From Chryseobacterium gallinarum (GTDB taxonomy: Bacteria; Bacteroidota; Bacteroidia; Flavobacteriales; Weeksellaceae), in NCBI RefSeq assembly GCF_001021975.1, contig NZ_CP009928.1, forward strand, positions 3,662,001 to 3,726,000: a DNA stretch of 64,000 nt, given 5' to 3'. Numbering within the stretch: position 1 is the first letter of the stretch; each line of letters begins with the position of its first letter. This document shows positions 45,816 to 54,503 of this stretch, piece after piece. The position numbers and the translations under genes were made by a program. The notes below the pieces were generated by a model, which worked only from the letters and a program-made list of their open reading frames with translations, was not told where the DNA came from and ran no database searches.

Positions 45816-46685
45816 ATGATAATAGATAAAGAACTGATTAATAAAAATTCGGTAGAAGAGGTCTTTAATAAGGGAATAGATGTTGTTTTTCAGGATGAAA
45901 TCAATGCCGCATCATTAAATTTTTTCCCGGAGAACTGCTTTACCATTATCTTGCTGGATCAATGTGATGGCGGAAAATGTATTACGGGACTGAATCAATA
46001 TGACCTGAAGGCCCGGCAATTATTCATACATCTTCCTAAGAGAGAATATAAATGGAACCTGTCTCCGGATACTGTTGGAAGAAGGCTCATCATTAATGAT
46101 GCAATACTGAAGACATTCTCTCCTACACTTAAATTTACATTTTCTTCCTATAGCAAGTATGAAATGATTCAGCCGGATGATGAAACCTATCATCGGTTCA
46201 GCCTGGAGTTTAATGCAATCAGGAAAGAAATTGCTGCCGATGTTGTTTTCCCGGAACTTATTAATGCAAGGGTACGTCTTCTGGCCCTTATTATTAATCT
46301 CTGGGTAGAGCATGCTTACGGGCATAAGGCACTCAGTACACCGGATAATTTGGCATTTCGCTTTCATATGCTGGTAGACAAATACTATAAAACCCAGAAA
46401 AATGTATCTTTTTATGCTGAAGAGCTATGCATTACCCCTAATTATCTTGGCGTTATCTGCAGAAAACAATACCAGATTTCTCCTCTTGAGTTCATCAAAG
46501 AAAGAATTATTCTCGAAGCCAAAAATTTATTGCATAGTTCAGATAAATCCATTAAAGAGATTGCTTTTGAATTAGGCTTTCAAAATTTTTCCCACTTTTC
46601 ATATCTATTTAGGGTAAAAGCAGGGTTAACACCCAAAAATTACAGGAAGAAACTTGAAAACACCGGTCAGCAGCCTGCTGAATAA
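45816..46685 (+). CDS. AraC family transcriptional regulator
   Basis: 289 residues: an N-terminal cupin-like ligand domain (CFTIILLDQCDGGKCITGLN) and a C-terminal double HTH of AraC type (VSFYAEELCITPNYLGVICR, SIKEIAFELGFQNFSHFSYL). Divergent from the cofactor operon, so it could control it, although AraC proteins of this form also control distant genes. The inducer is unknown. Confidence 0.88.
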   Translation: MIIDKELINKNSVEEVFNKGIDVVFQDEINAASLNFFPENCFTIILLDQCDGGKCITGLNQYDLKARQLFIHLPKREYKWNLSPDTVGRRLIINDAILKTFSPTLKFTFSSYSKYEMIQPDDETYHRFSLEFNAIRKEIAADVVFPELINARVRLLALIINLWVEHAYGHKALSTPDNLAFRFHMLVDKYYKTQKNVSFYAEELCITPNYLGVICRKQYQISPLEFIKERIILEAKNLLHSSDKSIKEIAFELGFQNFSHFSYLFRVKAGLTPKNYRKKLENTGQQPAE

Positions 46686-46909
46686 CAGGTTAGAGCAAAT
46701 TAAATGAGCCAAAACAATACTTTATAATTGATCGTGCCTTTCCCAAAGCCGATTTGTAAATAATTTGCCTGATACTACGAAATGAGGAGAGACCATAGGG
46801 CACATTAAAAATAAATAGTAACCGGTCGATTTTTAATGCAGGAAAACAGTAACTTTATAAGTGAGTATATTGAACCAATCAGCCCCTATTATTTGTTGTT
46901 TTTTGCGAT

Positions 46910-47962
46910 ATGAAATTAGAAGATATGACCCTCATCCATGACGTAGGCAAAATTATATTCTTCCTGTTTTTGCTTTTAAGTGTTTTTCTGATTACGGCAA
47001 AGTCAGGAAGAAAACTGCCTGATTATTTGTTTGCTGCCTTTTTGCTGGTTTCTGTTATAGATCTTTCAGGTTTTTTTCTTATGCCACCGGATAACAGAAT
47101 GATTAAGGCATTCAAGCTGGCCAGTATTTTGTTGCAAATGCCTTTATATTATTTATATGTTAATGCGGCATGCTACTATAATTTTACCCTCAGCAAAAAG
47201 CATCTTTTACATGCAGTTCCTTTTGTATTCTTTTTTTGCTGGTTTGCCGGCAATGGGATTACAGAACAAAATGACCGGGTATTTGACATAATTTCGATCA
47301 TTCAATACTATTATTATATCATTGCGGTATTTGTAACACTGAGAACTTTCCGGAAACAGTATCAGGAAAACTATTCCGGTGATTATAATCTTACCTACAG
47401 ATGGCTGATGCAGACTACTATCCTTTTTTTGATCGGGAACTTCTTTGTACTGATAAGGGGAATGGTAAAGGATAATGAAAGGGTTTTTCTTTATTTATAT
47501 ACATTCAGTTCTCTGTTTGTTTTGTTTATCATCAGCTGGTTTGTATTGAATGCTTTATATCGTCCTAACCTTCTGACGGGAATCAATAAGGAACTTGTTC
47601 CTGTACAGCCCGGGGATAAGCCTAAGGAAGAGCCGGCACAGCTGAAAACCCTAGTGCAGTTTATGGAGGCTGAGAAGCCTTACCTTGATGATAAACTTAC
47701 TTTGCAGAAGCTGGCATACCAGATGAATATGCCTGAAAAACAATTGTCTTCATTAATAAATCAACATACAGGCAGGCATTTTTTTGACTTTATCAATGAG
47801 TTTAGAGTCAACGAAGCCAAAGAACTTCTTGGAACCCAGCCACAGTTAACAGTACTTGAAGTGCTCTATCAGGTAGGATTTAATTCCAAATCATCATTTT
47901 ATACCGCCTTTAAAAAAGAAACTCAAATGACTCCTACAGATTACAGGAAATCAATAGGTTAA
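46910..47962 (+). CDS. Membrane-bound AraC family regulator
   Basis: 350 residues: about six membrane segments in the first 220 residues (IIFFLFLLLSVFLITAK, AFKLASILLQMPLYYLY, WLMQTTILFLIGNFFVLI and others), then an AraC HTH (LTLQKLAYQMNMPEKQLSSL, TVLEVLYQVGFNSKSSFYTA). This seven-helix-like sensor plus HTH is common in Bacteroidota. It would bind DNA from the membrane. Signal unknown. Confidence 0.85.
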   Translation: MKLEDMTLIHDVGKIIFFLFLLLSVFLITAKSGRKLPDYLFAAFLLVSVIDLSGFFLMPPDNRMIKAFKLASILLQMPLYYLYVNAACYYNFTLSKKHLLHAVPFVFFFCWFAGNGITEQNDRVFDIISIIQYYYYIIAVFVTLRTFRKQYQENYSGDYNLTYRWLMQTTILFLIGNFFVLIRGMVKDNERVFLYLYTFSSLFVLFIISWFVLNALYRPNLLTGINKELVPVQPGDKPKEEPAQLKTLVQFMEAEKPYLDDKLTLQKLAYQMNMPEKQLSSLINQHTGRHFFDFINEFRVNEAKELLGTQPQLTVLEVLYQVGFNSKSSFYTAFKKETQMTPTDYRKSIG

Positions 47963-47966
47963 ATAA

Positions 47967-48028
47967 GGTCCGACTTTAAGTCGAACTGATTTATAAGCTA
48001 AAAAAGGGTCCGACTTTCTGTAGTCGGA
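47967..48028 (+). repeat. Two GTCCGACTTT hairpins after the membrane AraC gene
   Basis: GGTCCGACTTT occurs twice (47967 and 48007). The first copy forms CGAC-TTTAA-GTCG, the second TCCGACT-TTCTGT-AGTCGGA (48009-48028), which could serve as a terminator. Confidence 0.5.
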
Positions 48029-48079
48029 TGTTTAAATCGTTTTAAAATTCCAGATTTGTACCTCATTAAAATTAAACAG

Positions 48080-49720
48080 ATGAAACCACAAATCAAACGG
48101 ATAGTATGTATTTTCTGGCTGCTGAGTTCAGCATTATATTCAGGGCAGGACCGTCAAAAGGAACTCCTTAAAAAGGTCGACTCATTAATCAATAGCTATG
48201 CAAGGGCAGATGCTCCGGGAATGGCAATAGGAATCATTAAAGATGAAAAAATAATTTACAAAAAAACGTATGGATTAGCCAATCTCGAATACAAAATTCC
48301 GGTAACGGATTCCACAGCATTTGATATCGCTTCCGTATCCAAACAATTTACCGCATTTATTATTTTGCTGGCTGAAAAGGAAGGAAAACTTTCCCTGGAT
48401 GATGATGTAAGAACGTATTTGCCGGAATTAAAGAGCCTGCCTTATAAAATTACTATCAGACAGCTGGCCAGCCATACTCATGGATTGCCGGATTTTTCAG
48501 TGATCAAGAGAATTCGGGGATTTGGAGATGAATTCCGGGTTACCCATAATGAAGCGGTAAAAACGATGCTGAATATTAAAAACTTTGCTTTCCGTCCCGG
48601 GGACCGGTATTGGTATAATAATACAGGTTTTATGCTTTTGGCAGAAATTCTTCAGCGTATTTATAAAAAAGACTTCAATGAAATACTTAGGGAGTATATT
48701 TTCATTCCGTTACAAATGAACCATAGTATGGCGGTAAATGATCCTGAAAAAATCGTTCCTAATAAGGCAGAATCCTACAAGGAAAACGGAACTGTCTTTT
48801 CCAAATCTCCCCTAGGCCAGATGGAATATGGCTCTTCCAATATTTTTACTACGCTGGATGATCTATGCAAGTGGGCCCGTAATTTTCAAAAGCCATTAGT
48901 TGGCAGCCGCGAGTTATATAACGAAATGCAGAAAAATACAATATTGAATAGCGGAGAAAGAGTAGAGTATGGGCTAGGATTGCAAACGGCAAAATATAAA
49001 GGACTTGATATTGTATTCCATGGAGGAGGTACAGCCGGTTACAGATCTTACATCCTACACATTCCGGCATACCGTTTTTCTATTGTACTGGCAGGAAACA
49101 GGAGTGTCTTTGACGGGTTATCCATCACCTACAAACTAGTTGATCTGTTTTTTGGAGATAAACAGACTCTTCCACCTTCCCCTAAGAAAAAGACCTATAC
49201 CCAGGCAGAATTAAAAACTTTTGAAGGAACATATGAAATAAATCCCGGCAATTACCTTAAAATATTTACGAAAGAAAATAAGCTATATCTGGAAAATGAT
49301 GCCACTCCTTTAACCATTGTTGGAGATAATCAATTTACTATCCCCTTTATCCCTACAGGGCGTATTACTTTTCAGAAAAATACAGCCATATTGGGCATTG
49401 GGGATTTCGAGTTCAAAGGAAAAAAGGTGGATTTAAATCCTGAAAATACAGATAAAATAGATTTACACCAATTTACAGGCTTTTACCGGAACGAAGAATT
49501 TAATACCATCTATCAGCTTGTTATTGAAGATAATAAATTGGTAGCAATGCACCCGATTAATCCAAAAATACCATTATATCCATTGAATCCAACAACGTTC
49601 TATTCTTCAAAATCCATTTTTGGGCAACTTGATTTTCAATATGATAAAAATAAACAGATTATGGGCTTTAAACTTTCCGGAGCCAATTTTTCTAACCTTG
49701 AATTCAGGAAAATAAAATAA
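48080..49720 (+). CDS. Class C beta-lactamase-type serine hydrolase, secreted
   Basis: About 546 residues from the ATG at 48080 with signal peptide (IVCIFWLLSSALYSGQ). Active-site SxxK in IASVSKQFTAFI, the YxN-type motif WYNNTGFMLL and the HGGGTAGYRS loop near residue 320 place it in the penicillin-binding/class C family. A C-terminal beta-rich extension of 180 residues (TFEGTYEINPGNYLKIFTKE, FTGFYRNEEFNTIYQLVIED) follows. Such proteins are usually D-amino acid peptidases or esterases rather than true beta-lactamases. Substrate not known. Confidence 0.85.
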   Translation: MKPQIKRIVCIFWLLSSALYSGQDRQKELLKKVDSLINSYARADAPGMAIGIIKDEKIIYKKTYGLANLEYKIPVTDSTAFDIASVSKQFTAFIILLAEKEGKLSLDDDVRTYLPELKSLPYKITIRQLASHTHGLPDFSVIKRIRGFGDEFRVTHNEAVKTMLNIKNFAFRPGDRYWYNNTGFMLLAEILQRIYKKDFNEILREYIFIPLQMNHSMAVNDPEKIVPNKAESYKENGTVFSKSPLGQMEYGSSNIFTTLDDLCKWARNFQKPLVGSRELYNEMQKNTILNSGERVEYGLGLQTAKYKGLDIVFHGGGTAGYRSYILHIPAYRFSIVLAGNRSVFDGLSITYKLVDLFFGDKQTLPPSPKKKTYTQAELKTFEGTYEINPGNYLKIFTKENKLYLENDATPLTIVGDNQFTIPFIPTGRITFQKNTAILGIGDFEFKGKKVDLNPENTDKIDLHQFTGFYRNEEFNTIYQLVIEDNKLVAMHPINPKIPLYPLNPTTFYSSKSIFGQLDFQYDKNKQIMGFKLSGANFSNLEFRKIK

Positions 49721-49745
49721 CTGTTAGAAACTTCAGTATATAGAG

Positions 49746-49767
49746 AGATTATCCACAGGGGTAATCT
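49746..49767 (+). terminator. Terminator after the serine hydrolase gene
   Basis: Stem AGATTATCC/GGGTAATCT with a four-base loop and a T-rich tail. Confidence 0.65.
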
Positions 49768-49984
49768 TTTCTTTTGCTATAACGTCAATCAGCTTAATTC
49801 TGTATTTTAACAGTCATGATATAGAATTTTGTTTTAAAAAAAGAGATATAGTGGGATTGGAATACTATTTGTAATGCAATACTGAAATTTCAAATGATCG
49901 GATTACTCACAACCAAAAATTGATTAATAATTAGCAAATGATTAAAAATTTAACAATAATTACCTTATTTAAAACGAATTAAAC

Positions 49985-51454
49985 ATGTTCCCTCCCTCAA
50001 ATAAATTAAACAGAGTATTCAAATTATATACTATTTTTCTATTACCATGGCTATGCTGTGCCATCTTAAGCACAGGACTGGTCTATGGACAGGAAGGGGC
50101 TTTCTCTCCAAAACGTTTTGACAGCATATTGCTTAAAAAAACGGAATCATTACGTATTCAGGGAGATTACGAAAGCCTTGTCCGTCTTAATAAAGATTAT
50201 TTAAATGTAGCTGAAGAAAAAAAATACAAAGAAGGTATCATTCTTTGTTATATTAATATTTCCAATATATCTGCCACCATCGGAAATTACAAACGGGGCC
50301 TGTCCTATCTCTCATTAGCTGAAAAAGAGCTTAGAACAATCAATAATCCTGTTTTGAAAGCAAGATTTTATCAGGAACATGGACAATTGAACGGAGTGAT
50401 AGGGCTCTATAAAAGCGCCCTGGATCTGAATGCCAAAGGAATGTATTATCTGAAGAAAACTTCTGATAAAGAAAAAAGAACGTTTTATTTATACAGGTTG
50501 TATGCGAACCGGGCAGACTTTTTATATAAAGCCAATAAAGCCGATTCAGCCTATATTTACCTCCAGAAAGGAAAAAGGGTTGATAGCCATGGTGTTCTTC
50601 TGAATGCGTTGCTGGCTAAACACCATCTGCAGTATACCAAAAGGAAAGACTCTGCCCTGATTTATCTTCAAAGGGCATCTGAAAAGGCTGTAAATACCGG
50701 TAAAGTAAATATTCTGAGCGGGTTTGTATTTTTAATTTACGGAGATTATTATTTTGAATTAAAAGATTACCACACTGCTTTGGAATATTATTACAAGGCT
50801 TTGGATAATTATAATAAGACCAATAGGTTATATGGGATACCGGGAGTTTATGAATCTATAGGTAAAACATACAGAATGCTGAATGAACCTCAGAAGGAAC
50901 AGGAAGCAATGATGAAGTATACAGAAGAAAAGACGGCATTGGAGAATATTCAGAATGAAGCGATCAATATTTCCATAGACCATATGCTGACCGATAAAGA
51001 TGAGGAATCAAGCGGCCTTGAGAAGAAATTGTACCTGTATGGAAGTATTATTACCCTCTTATCAGCAGCCATATTTATTTTATTGTACAGACGTAACAGG
51101 GCTCTTAGAAGGAGAAAAAACATATTCAAAAGTGAAGCACTTTCGCTGAAGAGTAAAATTAACGATTCTTTTGACGAGCTGGTTAGTTTAGCCAAAAAGA
51201 ATGATTCAACATTTTTAACGAGATTCCAGGAAATTTATCCGGACTTTTGTCCAAAGCTGTTGGATATCAATCCAAAACTGGGGGCTTCTGAACTGGCGTT
51301 TTGCGCAATGATTAAACTTAATTTCACCTCAAAAGAAATTGCGGAATACACTTTTATACAGCATAAATCGGTTCAGCAAAAAAAGCACCGCCTGCGAAAG
51401 AAACTTAATGTTCCAAGTGACCAGGAACTCTTTATCTTCTTCGATACTTTATAA
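49985..51454 (+). CDS. TPR protein with membrane segment and C-terminal LuxR-like HTH
   Basis: 489 residues: signal/anchor (TIFLLPWLCCAILSTGLVYG), TPR-like repeats through residue 330 (ISATIGNYKRGLSYLSLAEK, YFELKDYHTALEYYYKALDN), a membrane segment (LYLYGSIITLLSAAIFILLY), a coiled linker and a C-terminal helix-turn-helix (LGASELAFCAMIKLNFTSKE, EYTFIQHKSVQQKKHRLRKK). This design, with a periplasmic TPR sensor and a cytosolic HTH, is common in Flavobacteriia; the signal is unknown. A terminator hairpin follows. Confidence 0.83.
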   Translation: MFPPSNKLNRVFKLYTIFLLPWLCCAILSTGLVYGQEGAFSPKRFDSILLKKTESLRIQGDYESLVRLNKDYLNVAEEKKYKEGIILCYINISNISATIGNYKRGLSYLSLAEKELRTINNPVLKARFYQEHGQLNGVIGLYKSALDLNAKGMYYLKKTSDKEKRTFYLYRLYANRADFLYKANKADSAYIYLQKGKRVDSHGVLLNALLAKHHLQYTKRKDSALIYLQRASEKAVNTGKVNILSGFVFLIYGDYYFELKDYHTALEYYYKALDNYNKTNRLYGIPGVYESIGKTYRMLNEPQKEQEAMMKYTEEKTALENIQNEAINISIDHMLTDKDEESSGLEKKLYLYGSIITLLSAAIFILLYRRNRALRRRKNIFKSEALSLKSKINDSFDELVSLAKKNDSTFLTRFQEIYPDFCPKLLDINPKLGASELAFCAMIKLNFTSKEIAEYTFIQHKSVQQKKHRLRKKLNVPSDQELFIFFDTL

Positions 51455-51487
51455 TCAGGTTAAAAAAATTATTATCGCCAATTTTGT

Positions 51488-51514
51488 AAAGCAGCTGTTA
51501 ATTATAGCTGCTTT
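51488..51514 (+). terminator. Terminator after the TPR-HTH gene
   Basis: Stem AAAGCAGCT/AGCTGCTTT with nine-base loop and T-rich tail. Confidence 0.75.
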
Positions 51515-51558
51515 TATTTTGTAAGTTATTGTTAATGAGTGTTATATTTTTGTTGCTG

Positions 51559-51735
51559 TATCTATGTGGTATCTGAATGTTCCTTATAATTTATTTTATT
51601 CCTCGTTTTTTTATTACTTAGCGCTACCAATCACTTTTTATTTTCTATACTTTCTCATATAGTGATTGGGATGTGGTTTAAAATCTTAGTGTTGAGAGGT
51701 TGCTCATGTGATAATGCAGCAACCTCTCTTTTTTT
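51559..51735 (+). ncRNA. Candidate small RNA (not a known family)
   Basis: A second strong terminator (stem GAGAGGTTGCT 51694-51704 with 51718-51728, then eight T) lies in a region without ORF after the terminator of the TPR-HTH gene. Upstream there is a -7 box TATTTTTG (51545-51552) with a TTG 23 bases before it, and an internal 9-bp hairpin (CCAATCACT 51627 with AGTGATTGG 51661). The start position is estimated. Confidence 0.4.
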
Positions 51736-52351
51736 ATCAACAGTTTACAGATTAGCCTAAAAACGGGTCAAGCAGGATTGACCGTCGTCCATTGTATAGA
51801 AATCTTGTCAGGTGTTTTCTAAATGAACAAGAAAAGCAGCCATGCCATTGCAATTGATTCCATATTGGTCTTCGAATATATTCTTAAGTCAGTTTTGTAT
51901 CAAGCAAGTGTAGGCTGCCATTCAAGCCCGGATGGATGCCTTCATGAATCTTTAATAGATATTTTTTTAATGTCTTTGTGATCCTCAACTTTTTTTGCAT
52001 GTGTTTCAACGATTAGAAAACCATTCAGATTGGTTTTTGAAATTAAATAATAATGAATATGGTGTTTCTCATGAAAAAATTCATCAAAAAACATCTTGTA
52101 GACAAAGAAAACGCAAAATGTGGTACATATGTAGTAGTATGATGTAGTTGTTTTTTTTAATAAGTTTTTAAAATTTGCAAAACAGAAGAGGGGCAAAAAA
52201 AATAAACACATGAAAAAACAAAAAATTCTAAAAACACAAAATGATGCGCCCCTCTTTATTTATTAAGAAAGTTCAGTGTGCTGAAACAAGTAACAGCTGA
52301 AATTTCTATTATATTTTTTTAATACAAATTTTAACAAATAATAAAAGACTC
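51736..52351. other. Intergenic region with a micro-ORF inside an inverted repeat
   Basis: No normal gene is convincing; an 89-codon minus-strand frame (51942-52211) looks spurious. AGAGGGGC (52187-52194) and GCCCCTCT (52248-52255) enclose an 18-codon frame (52210-52266, MKKQKILKTQNDAPLFIY). Confidence 0.35.
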
Positions 52352-52762
52352 ATGAAAAACGTAAAGCATGCAATAGCAGCTATGGCAGTTGTCCTTTTTA
52401 CTTCAGGCATCTCAGCACAAAAAACGGTAATGCCGGGCTCAGATACGGATAAGCATGGCTGTAAAGGCTCAGCGGGATATACCTTTTCAGTAATAAAAAA
52501 TGATTGTGTAAGGCTTTTTGAACAAAAAATACAATTAAAGGAAGTGGCCTCCAGGAAGTCATATACCTCTGGTGCTGCTGTGATTTTAAGTACGGATGAA
52601 AAGAAAGCGGAATTATTTCTCCCTTCTGCTACAGGAAGTATTGTACTTTCTAAAGTTTCCTCTAGAAATGCTGTTGTTTATAAAAAAGGACAATATACCC
52701 TTACAAGGATGAAGGATACCTATACATTGAAAAAATCAAACAAAATAATCTTTAAAAGTTAA
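52352..52762 (+). CDS. Small secreted protein of unknown function
   Basis: 136 residues with a signal peptide (AIAAMAVVLFTSGISAQ). The mature part begins with MPGSDTDKHGCKGSAGYTFS and contains a second cysteine in KNDCVRLFEQ, so a disulfide is possible; the rest is beta-rich with a basic end (YTLTRMKDTYTLKKSNKIIF). I believe similar short secreted proteins are widespread in Chryseobacterium, but no function is known to me. A strong terminator follows. Confidence 0.75.
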   Translation: MKNVKHAIAAMAVVLFTSGISAQKTVMPGSDTDKHGCKGSAGYTFSVIKNDCVRLFEQKIQLKEVASRKSYTSGAAVILSTDEKKAELFLPSATGSIVLSKVSSRNAVVYKKGQYTLTRMKDTYTLKKSNKIIFKS

Positions 52763-52822
52763 ATACAATTTTTCTAAACAATCTTCATTAGTATCTGCAC
52801 GATTTATTTCATAGTGGTGCAT

Positions 52823-52848
52823 GGAGAGATTACCCTGGTAGTCTCTCC
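52823..52848 (+). terminator. Terminator after the small secreted protein gene
   Basis: Twelve-base stem GGAGAGATTACC/GGTAGTCTCTCC (one T-G pair) followed by a T run. Confidence 0.8.
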
Positions 52849-52898
52849 TTTTTTATAAATAACCGTAAAAATTAAATAGATTATGTATGCTGCTATTT

Positions 52899-53336
52899 TT
52901 AGTGGGCTTGCCCAATGTCAAGGCGGTCAAACTTTCCTTCAGCATTTTTATGAAATTTAAAAAATACCGGAAATGTTCCCCATTGTCCCGCTTTAAAATT
53001 ACCATAAATATCTTTTCCGTTATTTTCTACACGATCTATGGTAAGAAACATCTCTTTGCCAAGTGCATTAGAAAAAAACGATTTGAAATCTACAGTATTG
53101 CCATCATCTGTCATTACCGGGTTTTCTGTAAAGAAACCATACCAGCTTTTATCACCGGTTTGCAAAGCTTCTATAGCTTGTTTTACTGTGGCGTCAGTTA
53201 TTTTTGATACATCCATTTCTTGTTTTTTATTGGAAATTGTTGAGTTTTTTGAATCTTGTTTCTCTTTTCCTGTATTTTGTCCACAGGCTATAAAGAAAAA
53301 ACTTATTGCAAAAGCTGCTGCCAGACTATACTTCAT
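52899..53336 (-). CDS. NTF2-like lipoprotein
   Basis: 145 residues with a lipoprotein signal (FAISFFFIACGQ, lipobox cysteine at residue 18), a Ser/Lys/Asn-rich linker and a SnoaL/NTF2-like domain (VKQAIEALQTGDKSWYGFFT, GTFPVFFKFHKNAEGKFDRL). It follows the DoxX-like gene by 4 bases, so the two are cotranscribed and may act together in the envelope. Confidence 0.75.
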   Translation of the reverse strand: MKYSLAAAFAISFFFIACGQNTGKEKQDSKNSTISNKKQEMDVSKITDATVKQAIEALQTGDKSWYGFFTENPVMTDDGNTVDFKSFFSNALGKEMFLTIDRVENNGKDIYGNFKAGQWGTFPVFFKFHKNAEGKFDRLDIGQAH

Positions 53337-53340
53337 TTTT

Positions 53341-53688
53341 TTAATGTTTAAGGGGGTGTTGCAGGTAAATAATGATACCGTTTAACAGAAGGAACGGTAA
53401 TTCAATGAGTACTCCTTTGAAGTCTTTGTCTGCAAGATGAAAACAAATGATCAGTAAAATCCCTGCTGCCATCAGGAAATTTCCCCATACAAATGTTTTG
53501 GGAAATAATATCATAAGGGAAGCTGCAATAGTAATAATCCCATTGATCATAAGTCCTGTTTTGTCAAATCCCCATTTTCCAAACATGGCTGTCATTTCAG
53601 GTTTTCCCGAAACCATTGCCATTCCCTGTTTGAATCCCATAAAAACTGCAACTAAAATAAGTGCGGAATTAATAATTTTCAGAATCAT
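53341..53688 (-). CDS. DoxX-like small membrane protein
   Basis: 115 residues with four membrane segments (INSALILVAVFMGFKQG, INGIITIAASLMILFP, FLMAAGILLIICFHLA, LPFLLLNGIIIYL), the layout of the DoxX-like group. Function unknown; some relatives are linked to oxidative stress. First gene of a two-gene unit with the NTF2-like lipoprotein. Confidence 0.75.
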   Translation of the reverse strand: MILKIINSALILVAVFMGFKQGMAMVSGKPEMTAMFGKWGFDKTGLMINGIITIAASLMILFPKTFVWGNFLMAAGILLIICFHLADKDFKGVLIELPFLLLNGIIIYLQHPLKH

Positions 53689-53850
53689 CGGAGTTGTATG
53701 TTTTTAAATTGCTTGATAATGGATCAGTTTATGAATGATCCTTTACAAATATGCATTAAATGAATGAGTTATAAATGGTGAATTTTTCGGAACTTGCTGA
53801 TGAATTCAGATGAGGTAGATCTGGCCGGATGAAGTAAAAGCATTTTATAA

Positions 53851-53882
53851 AAAAAACCACTGTAGAATAGCAGTGGTTTTTT
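53851..53882. terminator. Terminator hairpin between two minus-strand genes
   Basis: Perfect 12-bp stem AAAAAACCACTG/CAGTGGTTTTTT with eight-base loop; on the minus strand it ends the 53905-54309 gene. Confidence 0.8.
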
Positions 53883-53904
53883 ACAATAATTAAGAACTAT
53901 AATA

Positions 53905-54309
53905 TTATTCTGTTTTCAGGTAATGTAAAGCAGGCTCTTTTCCGAATAAAGATGAAAAGATATTTTGAAATTCATGAATATATTTACATTTTATAGTATT
54001 CCCGTATATTTTTAGACCTTCCAGTATTTTCCTGGAACTCAGGTCAATGTCATATTTTATAAATGTTTCCGGTCTTTCATACCGTATGATTTCCGCAGAA
54101 TTATAAGTTCTTGAAAAGCCGAATTTTTCAAGCCATTCCTCTGTTATTTTAATAGGTTTAATGGAATCTGCCGGAACAGAAATACTGTGAATATCATTTT
54201 CAATTTTTACAAAATAGGATTTTCCGATACTCTGAAAAATTTCAGTGATCGTGTATGTCTGATTTTTGTATTCAACTAAATTTTTGATTTTAAGATCTGC
54301 TACATTCAT
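53905..54309 (-). CDS. Uncharacterised protein of a Bacteroidota family
   Basis: 134 residues, no signal peptide. The order (DLKIKNLVEYKNQTYTITEI, then PIKITEEWLEKFGFSR and a final KYIHEFQNIFSSLFGKEPAL) resembles a group of small proteins found widely in Bacteroidota genomes and phages, where the ending reads like HxLQNLYFALTGxE. No function is known. It stands alone, with a terminator behind it. Confidence 0.65.
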   Translation of the reverse strand: MNVADLKIKNLVEYKNQTYTITEIFQSIGKSYFVKIENDIHSISVPADSIKPIKITEEWLEKFGFSRTYNSAEIIRYERPETFIKYDIDLSSRKILEGLKIYGNTIKCKYIHEFQNIFSSLFGKEPALHYLKTE

Positions 54310-54503
54310 GATATTTTGATTTTAGTAAAGATTTGGTGAAACTGTTATAGTATCTTAAAAAGAGCAAATATTATGCCTCACATTATATTGTAAATAAGTA
54401 ATATCAACAATATTATGTTAATTTTTCATTTAAAAGTTAAGAATGTGTTAAAGCTTGAATGATATACCTATATTCATACAGCTGTTGAATATTGTTGTTG
54501 TAT

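Noticed and set aside
51942-52211. 89-codon minus-strand ORF rich in Phe, Tyr, His
   Set aside because: No family pattern, odd composition for a real protein, overlaps a low-complexity T-rich stretch; likely chance.
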